NCBI GenBank assembly: GCA_023249815.1
Contig: JAHFBX010000105.1
Location: forward strand, 1-8,649
Direction: 5' to 3'
Source: Candidatus Eiseniibacteriota bacterium
Lineage (GTDB): Bacteria; Eisenbacteria; RBG-16-71-46
Length of the DNA: 8,649 bases
The position numbers and the translations under genes are program-made. Numbering within the stretch: the first letter of the stretch is position 1; the number at the start of each line of letters is the position of its first letter. Shown piece by piece: positions 1 to 7,104 of the stretch. The notes under the pieces are model-generated. The model was not told the origin of the DNA, did not search any database, and was given only the letters and a program-made list of their open reading frames with translations.

Positions 1-1474
1 CCGACAGTGCGGGCCATGGCGAAGCGCCCGTCGCGAGCAGCGCTCCCGGCCACAGCCCGAGCCCACCGACCACGGCATGGAGCGCGGCGGCGAGTGACTC
101 GCCCGCGGCGAACCACGTGGCACCGGCCCCGCTCAGCACGGCATCGAACGCGGCTCCCAGCGCGGCCGCCGCAAGCAGGCCTTCGGAGAGCGGAACGGCG
201 ATCAGGTTGCCCGCGAGTGCGGCCCACGGGATGGCGTGGAACCGGCCGCAGAGCCATGGGAGCACCACGAGTTGTGCACCCAGTGTGAGCGCGATGGGAG
301 CCGCGAGTGGGCGCATGACCGGAGCGAGGGTGTGCACGAACCCTCCGGGTGCGCCGAATGCGCCGTTCGCCGAGAGGAGCGCTCGAGGCACGGGAGCGAG
401 TCGCGCGCCGATCCCCACCAGTCCGAATGTGGCCGCGCAAGAGAGTTGGAATCCGAGGTCGAGCGCCCACGCGGGCTGCCACGCGAGGAGCAATGCCGCG
501 GCGAGGCCCAGCGACTGGAGTGGATCGAGCGCGCGCTGGCTCGCGCGCGCGAGCGTCACCAGCGCTTCGCTCGCCACGGCGCGCGCCAGCGACGGGATCG
601 GTCCCGCCACGAGCGCGTAGAGCAGTGCGGCCAGCGCGCCGGCCATCGCTCGGGCGAGCAGGCCGCCGCCGGCGAGCGCGGCGAGGCCTCGCGCGGCGCC
701 CGCGACCCACGTGACATGCAGCCCCGAGAGCGCCAGCAGGTGGACCAACCCCGAGGCGCGCAACGCCGCATCGGTCTCGGTGCCCATGCCGGAGCGATCG
801 CCGAACAGGAGCGGCGTGGCCAGCTCACGCGCCCGCGGGGAGAGCGCGCCAGCGAGCGAGCGCTCGCCCGCCCGGCGCACGCGCATGGCCAGGCGTTCGG
901 CGAGACACGCGACTCCGCGCGCGGGTCGGACGCTCGCCGTGAATCCACGTCCGGTCGCGACGACGCCGGCCGCGCGCGCCGACGCGCTCGCGTCGAATCC
1001 ACCCGGCACTCGCCGGGTGGCCGGTGGCTCGAGCCGAGCCAGCACCTCGAGCGTGTCGCCCCATTCCGCGGCTGATCCCGCGGGCAGACGGAGCCGCACT
1101 CTAAGTCCGCGCGGCAGTCGCGGCGAGGCCGCGAGCACGCGAAGCGTCGCGCTCGGCGCGTCGGCCTCCCGCCTCGGTGGCTCGTCCACGCGCGCCGTCA
1201 GCCGCCACGTGCCGACGCCCGTGCGGAACGCTGCCGCCCGGTGGTCGTGCGCTGCACCCGCGGCGCCTCCGCGGGCGAGCCCTAGTAGGAGGAATGCCGG
1301 GATCAGCACGGGTAGCCCCATGCGCGGAAGGCACGCGAGCAGGAGTCCCAGCGCCGCCGTGACCAGCGCGGGTCCCGCCCCCAACGCCGGAGCGGCGGCG
1401 AGTCCCAGCCACAGGCCTCCGCCCAAGCCGAACGCGAATCGCGCTCCCATGCGGGTCGCGACTGCGAGTCGCAT
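1..1474 (-). CDS. comEC: ComEC/Rec2 DNA-uptake channel, N-terminal part (cut by left window edge)
   Basis: Known role of the family: the inner-membrane channel that takes single-stranded DNA into the cytoplasm during natural transformation. Seen: an open minus-strand frame from an ATG at 1474-1472 to the window edge, giving 491 residues with no stop. Residues ~10-65 are hydrophobic. Next comes a DUF4131/OB-like region containing the family's PGGFD motif. The Competence domain follows, with SGLVHLLALSGLHV at 241-254, DLGFQLSCAATFGLV at 339-353 and NLIAVP at ~423-428; these match ComEC signatures closely. Family members usually run 700-850 residues, so the C-terminal metallo-beta-lactamase-like domain would lie beyond position 1 and cannot be checked. 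The start is uncertain: GTG at 1522-1520 and ATG at 1450-1448 are in frame, none has a clear Shine-Dalgarno, and an in-frame stop at 1555-1553 sets the upstream limit. It lies 101 bp behind the PEGA gene on the same strand, so co-transcription is possible. Confidence 0.93.
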   Translation of the reverse strand, partial: MRLAVATRMGARFAFGLGGGLWLGLAAAPALGAGPALVTAALGLLLACLPRMGLPVLIPAFLLLGLARGGAAGAAHDHRAAAFRTGVGTWRLTARVDEPPRREADAPSATLRVLAASPRLPRGLRVRLRLPAGSAAEWGDTLEVLARLEPPATRRVPGGFDASASARAAGVVATGRGFTASVRPARGVACLAERLAMRVRRAGERSLAGALSPRARELATPLLFGDRSGMGTETDAALRASGLVHLLALSGLHVTWVAGAARGLAALAGGGLLARAMAGALAALLYALVAGPIPSLARAVASEALVTLARASQRALDPLQSLGLAAALLLAWQPAWALDLGFQLSCAATFGLVGIGARLAPVPRALLSANGAFGAPGGFVHTLAPVMRPLAAPIALTLGAQLVVLPWLCGRFHAIPWAALAGNLIAVPLSEGLLAAAALGAAFDAVLSGAGATWFAAGESLAAALHAVVGGLGLWPGALLATGASPWPALS

Positions 1475-1496
1475 GCCGTCGCACGTATCGCGGGAA

Positions 1497-1516
1497 CGGG
1501 CCGCGATCGCGGCCCG
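1497..1516. repeat. 20-bp perfect palindrome in the gap ahead of comEC
   Basis: Seen: CGGGCCGCGA followed directly by its exact reverse complement, TCGCGGCCCG. As RNA it would form an 8-bp all-GC stem with a GATC loop. It lies between the PEGA gene stop (1576) and the comEC ATG (1474), 22 bp upstream of that start. No T-tract follows on either strand, so it is not a classical intrinsic terminator. It could be an operator, an attenuator-like hairpin, a transcript-stabilising stem or a protein-binding palindrome; the core GCGATCGC is itself an 8-bp palindrome. If comEC starts at the GTG at 1522, the palindrome is coding. Confidence 0.6.
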
Positions 1517-1575
1517 GCACACCTCGGGAGTCGTGGGCGCCGTCGCCCGAGGTCACACCACCGTCGTCGGCGTGG

Positions 1576-4500
1576 TCAGCGCGTCGAGCGCTGCATCTCG
1601 GTGTGGAACTCGTCTCCCTGCGCCGTCGCCGCGCTCATGTACCAGCTCACGCGGCCCTGCGCATCGAACGACTGCGTCGGGAACGCGGCAGAGAGCAGCG
1701 CGCCATTCGGCCCTTCGCTGATCGTCATCTGGTAGCGCCGCCACAGGCCCTCTCCCGTGCGCACATGCAGCCAGGCCTCGCGCACATCGTGCCAGTCGAG
1801 CCCTGCGAGCGACGCCTCGACGAGCGTCGGCTTCTTGTTCGAGAGCACCGAGTAGCTGGCCGAGAGCTTGAGCGGCGGCAGATCGGAGTCGAGTCCGAAC
1901 TGGAACGACGCAAAGCGCTTGTTGCCGCCCGGCAGGTCGATGACCTGGACCGGCGCCGTCTCGCCGCGGAACGTCACGCGCAGGCTGTGCGGCCCGCGCG
2001 GCAGCTCGAGCGAGAGCGGTGTGGCCCCGCGGGCCTCGCCGTCCACGTAGACCGTGGCACCCGAGAGCGGCGCCGTGCCGCCCTCGTCGTTGAGCGAGGC
2101 CTGGACTTGAAGCACGCCCGTCGCCGGCGACATCATCGGCCGAGCCTTGAGCTCGGTGTTCTGGCGGATGCCGATGTTCACCGTCTGGCCCCACGGCTGC
2201 ATGTTGGGTCCGCTGAACTGCACCTCGTGCAGTCCCGGCGGGAGCTTCTCGACGCGCACCGGCAGGAAGCCTTTCGCCTCGCCGTCGAGCATCATCTTGA
2301 CGGGGAGCGACGGGTCGAGCGCCGAGACGTCCAGCGAACCGTGCAGCGCTTCGAGCAGTTTCACGCGCTGACCGGCGGAGCCCTTCACGGGCACCACCAC
2401 CTCGCCCAGGTCCGGCATGGACAACGTGATCTGGTGAGCACCCGGCGGCAGCTCGAACGTGGACGGCGTGCGGCGTGAGATGGGCTTGCCGTCCACGTTG
2501 ATGAACGCGCCGGGCGGATCGCTGTCCACCACCGCCGTGAACCGCGCGCCTCCCAATCCGACGCTGCGTAGCAGTCGTGACATGGGAGTGGCGTTCAGAT
2601 CGTTGTCCGGCGTCTGCGAGTGACCCACGAGCCAGCCCACCCCGAACAGCACCGCGACGAAGAGCCCGATCACCCACGGTCGTCGCCAGAGCGGCACGGC
2701 GTAGGACTCGAACTCCCCCAGCTCGGGCCAGGTCGCACGCGAGCGCCCCCGTGCACGCGTCGCCGTCGAGCGCGTCGCGACGAGCATGCCCTCGGGCACG
2801 CCATCGGGCCCTGCCTCCTCAGCGGAGGCGGGCAGCGGCAGCTCGCGCAGCTGAGTCGGTGCTTCGGATTCGGAGATGGTCACCGGCTCGGCGAGGGTGA
2901 TCGCGCGAAGCACGGCGGAGCCCTTCACCACGACGCTTGCGATGGGTGCGGCATCAGCAGGCGCGGCTGACGTGATCGCGGCCGCGCGCAGCACGCTTGG
3001 AAGCGGCGGCGGTGGAGTGGGTCGAGGCGGCGCGCTCGAAGCGCCCGAAGCCTGCGACGCCTCGGGAACCGGCTCGCGCGTGGGCTCGGGCGACACGCGT
3101 TCCGGTGCCGTGTGCTCTGCTGCCGGCGCGGGTACGCGTGAAGCAGGCGGGCTCGCGGCGGGTGCAGGCGCTGGCGCGACGACCTTGCTGGCCGCGGACG
3201 CCGCGAACTCGGCGAGGAAGTCCGCAGGTGGTTCGGGTAGCGCCGGAACGCTCCCCGCGCGCGGAACGGGTGGCGGCGGCGCGGCCATGGCGGGCGGGGA
3301 CGGTCCGGCGCGAAGCGCGTCGCTCGCGGTCGGAACGGCGACGCGCACCGGCCGCGGCGTGCCGAGCGAGGGCAGGCGCGGGATCGCGAACGTCGTGTCC
3401 GCGCCAACAGGTTCGCGTTCGATCTGGATCGGTCCGCGCGGGGGGGGCGCCACGCGCGTGACGTCGAGCACGGGGTACGGCGGGCTCACGGGACTCACCG
3501 AGTCAGGATCCAGGAGCGGCTGGAGCGACGACGTCGCGGGAGCACTCGGCGGACCCACACCCGTGAGTCCCTCGAGGCGCGGCGCGGCGGCGGTTCGCCC
3601 TCCCGCAAGCTTCCTGCCGCCGAGGATCTCCTCGAGGCCAGCCGCGGCGAGTACGCCGAGCGCTGCCAAAGCTGATCCTGCGGGCGGCGTCGCGGTCGGA
3701 TGCGCGATCGGCTTCGCGATCGGTTTCGACGGCGGCTTCGCGGGCGGAGTCACGGGTGCGCTCGCGGCCGCCGGTCGCAGCGATCCTCGCGCCGGCAGCG
3801 CGTGCGGCTCATCGATGTCGGGCGCGACAGGGAGATTGACCGGCGTCGCGACCGGTGGAGCGGCCGCGACCGGCGCCGGGGCGCTCGCGGGCGCGATTGG
3901 CTCGGGCGGTGGTGGGGTCCGCTCGCCCGCGAGCGCGGGAGGTCGCGCGGCACGCGGCTCCGCTGGAGGTTCCTGGCCGCGCTCCTGCGCGCCCGGCACC
4001 GCGCGCTTGGCGAATCCCATCATGCGCGACAGCCATCGGCCGACGGGATGACCGCCCTCAGCCGACGGCTCGGACGCTTCGTGCGCGCCTCCACCCGGCA
4101 TCATCATGAGCGGCTGCGCGTCGGCAGCCATCGCGGACTCGGCCGACCTCGGCTGGCCGGGGACGCCGGGCATCGCGAACGTGGCGGCGGACGGGTGGTA
4201 GGTGGAGGGCACGGACTGTGAAGCGTCCGGACGATCGAGCGCCGCCGCGGAGGGATCGGGCGCCAGGCCGGGCTGCTCGGTCGGCAGCACCGCTCCCTCG
4301 GGCACCTCCGGCGGGACCGGCGCTCGAGCCGCTCGCTTGGAGGGCGGCGAGTCGGCCGGAACCACCACGGCGGGCTGAGGAGCGGGCGGGGGTGTCACGG
4401 GTCGCGCGCTCGTGAGATTCGCGAACGATTGTCCCCACTCCGCGTCGAGCGACGCGGGTGCCTGGGTCGCGTCCTCGCCCTCGGGCCAGTATTCGAGCGA

Positions 4501-4974
4501 GAGCAACACGTGCGCGTCCGCCGGGAGCGACGCCGACATGGCCTCCTGCCCCGCCTCGTCGCGGACGATCACCCACTGTGGCTCGTGCGGCTCGCCGTTC
4601 ACGAGCAGCACGACGCGCGCGCGCCCGACCCAACCGAACGCCACACCCTGGGGGCCATGCACGAACACCGCGGCGCACGGCAGCGGCTGGCCGGTGTGGC
4701 TCCACAGCTCGGTCTGCGAGAACAGGAGCCCGGTGAGCGCGTGATGGAGCAGCTGCGGGATCGGACGCGAGCGTTCGTCCGATCGCGAGGTCTCGATCGC
4801 GACCGCTCCGAGATCGCGCAGCCAGCTCTGGATCTCGGCCGGCGTGAAGCCAACCGGAATCCCCAGCAGCTCCAGCTCGATGCACGGCAGCGCGGCGCCC
4901 GCAGTGAGGACCCCACCCTGAGTTCGGGTGGAAACCGCCCAATGGTCGGTGGCGGCTGGGCTGGATTTCGTCAC
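1576..4974 (-). CDS. Large single-pass membrane protein with PEGA repeats and a possible pseudo-PP2C N-terminal domain
   Basis: 1132 residues; function unknown. Seen: (a) residues ~10-168, compact, with hydrophobic strands; (b) ~169-766, a linker dominated by Ala and Pro with short islands: an Arg/Lys-rich helix at ~309-328, a helical stretch at 434-459, a Pro-Lys stretch at ~410-426 and an acidic/Ala island at 579-599; (c) one transmembrane helix at 767-784, preceded by RR, which suggests N-in topology; (d) three PEGA-like units, with FINVDGKP...TPSTFELPPGAH at ~815-863, MMLDGEAKG...LPPGLHEV at ~881-943 and VYVDGEARGATPLSLELPRG at ~954-1012; (e) a terminal Ig-like module at ~1035-1130. PEGA domains are surface beta modules named for their sequence motif. 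Segment (a) resembles PP2C folds (VGRARVVLL at 116-124 where PP2C has VGDSRAYLL) without metal ligands; this is inference. Start: GTG at 4974 has GGAGG 7 nt upstream. An in-frame GTG at 5025 would add 17 residues but lies almost at the predicted transcript start, with no ribosome site. Confidence 0.85.
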   Translation of the reverse strand: MTKSSPAATDHWAVSTRTQGGVLTAGAALPCIELELLGIPVGFTPAEIQSWLRDLGAVAIETSRSDERSRPIPQLLHHALTGLLFSQTELWSHTGQPLPCAAVFVHGPQGVAFGWVGRARVVLLVNGEPHEPQWVIVRDEAGQEAMSASLPADAHVLLSLEYWPEGEDATQAPASLDAEWGQSFANLTSARPVTPPPAPQPAVVVPADSPPSKRAARAPVPPEVPEGAVLPTEQPGLAPDPSAAALDRPDASQSVPSTYHPSAATFAMPGVPGQPRSAESAMAADAQPLMMMPGGGAHEASEPSAEGGHPVGRWLSRMMGFAKRAVPGAQERGQEPPAEPRAARPPALAGERTPPPPEPIAPASAPAPVAAAPPVATPVNLPVAPDIDEPHALPARGSLRPAAASAPVTPPAKPPSKPIAKPIAHPTATPPAGSALAALGVLAAAGLEEILGGRKLAGGRTAAAPRLEGLTGVGPPSAPATSSLQPLLDPDSVSPVSPPYPVLDVTRVAPPPRGPIQIEREPVGADTTFAIPRLPSLGTPRPVRVAVPTASDALRAGPSPPAMAAPPPPVPRAGSVPALPEPPADFLAEFAASAASKVVAPAPAPAASPPASRVPAPAAEHTAPERVSPEPTREPVPEASQASGASSAPPRPTPPPPLPSVLRAAAITSAAPADAAPIASVVVKGSAVLRAITLAEPVTISESEAPTQLRELPLPASAEEAGPDGVPEGMLVATRSTATRARGRSRATWPELGEFESYAVPLWRRPWVIGLFVAVLFGVGWLVGHSQTPDNDLNATPMSRLLRSVGLGGARFTAVVDSDPPGAFINVDGKPISRRTPSTFELPPGAHQITLSMPDLGEVVVPVKGSAGQRVKLLEALHGSLDVSALDPSLPVKMMLDGEAKGFLPVRVEKLPPGLHEVQFSGPNMQPWGQTVNIGIRQNTELKARPMMSPATGVLQVQASLNDEGGTAPLSGATVYVDGEARGATPLSLELPRGPHSLRVTFRGETAPVQVIDLPGGNKRFASFQFGLDSDLPPLKLSASYSVLSNKKPTLVEASLAGLDWHDVREAWLHVRTGEGLWRRYQMTISEGPNGALLSAAFPTQSFDAQGRVSWYMSAATAQGDEFHTEMQRSTR

Positions 4975-4978
4975 GGGG

Positions 4979-4988
4979 CTCCCTCCCC
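4979..4988 (-). promoter_or_regulatory. Ribosome binding site deciding the PEGA-protein start
   Basis: On the minus strand the purine run GGGGAGGGAG precedes the GTG at 4974-4972. Its GGAGG core (4986-4982) is 7 nt from the start codon. This favours GTG 4974 over the in-frame GTG at 5025, which has no comparable site. Confidence 0.75.
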
Positions 4989-5034
4989 AGGCAAACCCGG
5001 GGCCCCGCTGGGCGCGGAGTCCCACTACAGACCC

Positions 5035-5063
5035 AAGCTAGCCAACGGGTTCGCAAGTGTCAA
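5035..5063 (-). promoter_or_regulatory. Sigma70-like promoter for the PEGA-protein gene
   Basis: On the minus strand a perfect consensus -35, TTGACA (5063-5058), is separated by exactly 17 bp from TAGCTT (5040-5035), a 3-of-6 match to TATAAT. Transcription would begin near 5028. That leaves a leader of about 54 nt before the GTG at 4974 and practically none before the in-frame GTG at 5025, so it supports the shorter protein. The -10 is mediocre, and the promoter is predicted from pattern alone. Confidence 0.55.
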
Positions 5064-5161
5064 CGCTGTAAGCGCTTGTGGCACGGCTCCTGCAAGATAC
5101 CACCACCCGCCGATGGGGCCATGGCAGTTGGCTGGCCCCCGAGGCCGCGATTCCTTGCAAG

Positions 5162-5167
5162 TTGACA
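5162..5167 (+). promoter_or_regulatory. Consensus -35 element facing the transglycosylase gene
   Basis: TTGACA lies on the plus strand 94 bp upstream of the mltD start. At 17-bp spacing the -10 position reads ACACAT (5185-5190), a poor match, so either the promoter needs an activator or the hexamer is fortuitous. The 8-mer GTTGACAC here (5161-5168) is the exact reverse complement of GTGTCAAC at 5057-5064, which contains the -35 of the divergent gene. Confidence 0.3.
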
Positions 5168-5247
5168 CAGAGCTTCATTGCAGAACACATCCGCGGCCAT
5201 TAGCGTGCCCCCGTCCCAAACTCGGTTTGATGGCCCGGAACTTGTTC

Positions 5248-5255
5248 GAGGAGGT
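5248..5255 (+). promoter_or_regulatory. Strong ribosome binding site of the lytic transglycosylase gene
   Basis: GAGGAGGT matches the anti-Shine-Dalgarno sequence almost fully. It is followed by two consecutive in-frame ATG codons at 5259 and 5262. The AGGAGG core is 4 nt from the first and 7 nt from the second, so the second ATG has the better spacing; the choice changes the protein by one residue. Confidence 0.8.
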
Positions 5256-5261
5256 CCGATG

Positions 5262-7067
5262 ATGAAGCTTCGGAACCGCATCCACGCGCTGCTCCTGGCG
5301 TCGGCCGTCCTGGCCGTCACGCCGGTGGAGTTGCTGCGTGCCGCCGAAGCCCCTGCGGATACCTCCGACCACTACGCACCGCGTTTGATCGATCCGCTGG
5401 CACCTCCGTCGGCCGAGAAGAAGGCGGATCCCGCGCCTCCGGCCGAGTCACCGCCGCCGGCCTCGTCGCGCACGCCCGAGCCGCGCGAGTCGAAGCTCGC
5501 GAACGACGGCGACGCGGTGGTGCTGAACCAGCCCGCCGCGGACGACATCGAGCTCCAGATGAACGCGGACGTGCTCCGCTATATCGCGTTCTTCACGGGT
5601 GGCGGCCGCAGCACGTTCGAGCGCTGGCTCAAGCGCTCGGGCCGCTACATGGAGCTGTTCCGCAGCGTGCTCCAGAAGGAAGGCCTGCCCCCCGATCTCG
5701 TGCACCTCGTGTTCGTGGAGAGCGGCTTCAACGTGAACGCGCGCTCTTACGCGGCCGCGGTGGGGCCGTGGCAGTTCATGCGCTCGACATCGCAGCTGTT
5801 CGGCCTGCACGTGAACCAGTGGGTGGACGAGCGCAAGGATCCGGAGAAGGCCACCGTCGCGGCGGCCCGCTACCTGAAGCACCTGTACGGCATCTTCGGC
5901 GACTGGCCACTGGCGCTGGCGTCCTACAACGCCGGTGAGGGCACGGTCATGCGCGCCATCAAGTACCAGGGCACCACGAACTACTGGGAGCTGCGCCTGC
6001 CCAAGCAGACCGAGGAGTATGTGCCGCAATTCATGGCGGCGCTCGCTATCTCGCGGGACCCGGTGAAGTACGGTTTCGCGGACATCGAGCTGGACGATCC
6101 TATGAAGTTCGACGAGGTGGCGTTGAAGGGTGCCGTGGACCTGCGCGCGGTCGCGAAGCTCGCGGGCTGCTCGTACGAGGAGTTGAAGGAGCTGAACCCA
6201 TCGGCGCGCACCACGTTGATGCGCGGCGCGAACGGCATCACGACCGTGCGCGTCCCCGAGGGCAAGAGCGAGGCGATCCAGCGGAACCTCGCGGAGGGCG
6301 CCGAGCTCCCGAGCGTCAACCTCACGGTGCGTCACCGCGTGCGGCGGGGCGAGACGCTGCGCTTGATCGCCGCCGAGTACTCCGTGAGCCCGACCGAGCT
6401 GGCGCGCGTCAACAACCTGGGTCGTGGTCGTCCGCTGCGGCGCGGCATGATGCTCACCGTGCCGGCGAGCTTCAAGTCGCCGAAGCCCGAGGTGCTGGCC
6501 CCCGATTTCGAGGATCCGCGCACGTCCACGGACTACGTGCCCGAACGGAAGATCGGCCTGCCGGGCCGCATCGATGGCAACAGTGTGCCCATCGAGCGGA
6601 TCACGCACACCGTGCGCCGCGGCGAAACGCTGCGCGGGATCGCTTCGAAGTACGGTGTCCCGGTCGCGGACCTGCGCCAGTGGAACCGCATCAAGACGGC
6701 GAGCGTGCGCACCGGTACGCGGCTGCGCATCCGTTCCAAGGATGACGCGCCGGCCTCGGCCACGAGCAAGCCGACGGCGGTGGTGACGCCACCCGCGGCC
6801 GAGGCGGCGCGCGCGCCCGAGTCCACCCCGAAGGTGGCGAGGACCCCGGCGCCGGATCCGGCGTCACTCGACAAGCCGGCAGGCGGTGAGGCGAAGGAGA
6901 ACGGCTCCAAGAAGTCGCGCTCGCGTGGCACGCACGTGGTGAAGGCGGGCGAGACGATCACCGAGATCGCCGGCCGTCACGGCGTCAGCGTCGAAGCGTT
7001 GCGCAAGCTCAACAAGCTCCGGAGCACACGGGTCGTTCCGGGGCAGGTGTTGCGACTGCCGGCCTGA
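5262..7067 (+). CDS. mltD: MltD-like membrane-associated lytic murein transglycosylase with three LysM domains
   Basis: 601 residues. Family role: cleaves the MurNAc-GlcNAc bond of peptidoglycan in the periplasm, forming 1,6-anhydroMurNAc. Seen: an N-terminal signal peptide (KLRNR, then a hydrophobic core, likely cleaved around residues 25-30); a Pro-rich stretch to ~80; and a family-1 SLT domain at ~140-270. The catalytic glutamate is E153 in VESGFNVNARS, followed by AAVGPWQFM and by ASYNAGEG at 220-227. After the MltD-type connector (VDLRAVAKLAG...EELKELNP), LysM domains lie at 358-401, 448-491 and 557-601, each with a GET motif near its start. They are joined by disordered linkers, the last one rich in Ala, Pro and Lys. 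LysM binds the glycan backbone. E. coli MltD is a lipoprotein; here no lipobox cysteine is visible, so it is probably soluble in the periplasm or held by its signal anchor. The gene is monocistronic as far as seen, divergent from the PEGA gene and convergent with glgC (37-bp gap). Confidence 0.93.
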   Translation: MKLRNRIHALLLASAVLAVTPVELLRAAEAPADTSDHYAPRLIDPLAPPSAEKKADPAPPAESPPPASSRTPEPRESKLANDGDAVVLNQPAADDIELQMNADVLRYIAFFTGGGRSTFERWLKRSGRYMELFRSVLQKEGLPPDLVHLVFVESGFNVNARSYAAAVGPWQFMRSTSQLFGLHVNQWVDERKDPEKATVAAARYLKHLYGIFGDWPLALASYNAGEGTVMRAIKYQGTTNYWELRLPKQTEEYVPQFMAALAISRDPVKYGFADIELDDPMKFDEVALKGAVDLRAVAKLAGCSYEELKELNPSARTTLMRGANGITTVRVPEGKSEAIQRNLAEGAELPSVNLTVRHRVRRGETLRLIAAEYSVSPTELARVNNLGRGRPLRRGMMLTVPASFKSPKPEVLAPDFEDPRTSTDYVPERKIGLPGRIDGNSVPIERITHTVRRGETLRGIASKYGVPVADLRQWNRIKTASVRTGTRLRIRSKDDAPASATSKPTAVVTPPAAEAARAPESTPKVARTPAPDPASLDKPAGGEAKENGSKKSRSRGTHVVKAGETITEIAGRHGVSVEALRKLNKLRSTRVVPGQVLRLPA

Positions 7068-7104
7068 TCGAGCGGCTCGCAGCGTTCCGCGCCCGAGCCC
7101 TCCC

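Noticed and set aside
999..1020. Hairpin CCACCCGGC-ACTC-GCCGGGTGG (9-bp stem)
   Set aside because: It lies inside comEC, across the codons around the conserved PGGFD motif, and is adequately explained by GC-rich coding sequence; nothing around it suggests regulation.
236..1075. Plus-strand frame of 279 codons opposite comEC
   Set aside because: Composition dominated by Arg, Glu and Gly and no known motif; it is the complement of the ComEC coding frame.
1101..1556. Minus-strand frame of 151 codons starting at 1556, near the expected comEC start
   Set aside because: Its translation is Arg-rich and featureless; the neighbouring frame from 1474 gives the clear ComEC sequence through this interval.
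1553..2677. Overlapping minus-strand frame of 374 codons inside the PEGA gene
   Set aside because: Arg/Gly/Ala-rich translation without domains; the other minus-strand frame encodes the PEGA repeats and the membrane helix.
3697..3747. Imperfect tandem units in the linker, coding Lys-Pro repeats
   Set aside because: Explained by the Pro-Lys low-complexity stretch of the protein; no evidence for a DNA-level repeat array.
4780..4802. Short direct repeat of CGATCGCGA
   Set aside because: Two 9-base copies 5 bp apart in coding DNA, reflecting Ser/Arg/Asp/Glu codon use; not a credible element.
5448..6608. Long open frame antisense to the transglycosylase (386 codons)
   Set aside because: Its product is His/Arg/Leu-rich with no recognisable domain; it is a typical shadow of a high-GC gene whose sense strand encodes clear SLT and LysM domains.
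7069..7079. CGAGCGGCTCG palindrome right after the mltD stop, a possible bidirectional terminator between convergent genes
   Set aside because: The stem would be only 4 bp with a 3-nt loop and no T-tract follows on either strand, so I do not call a terminator.
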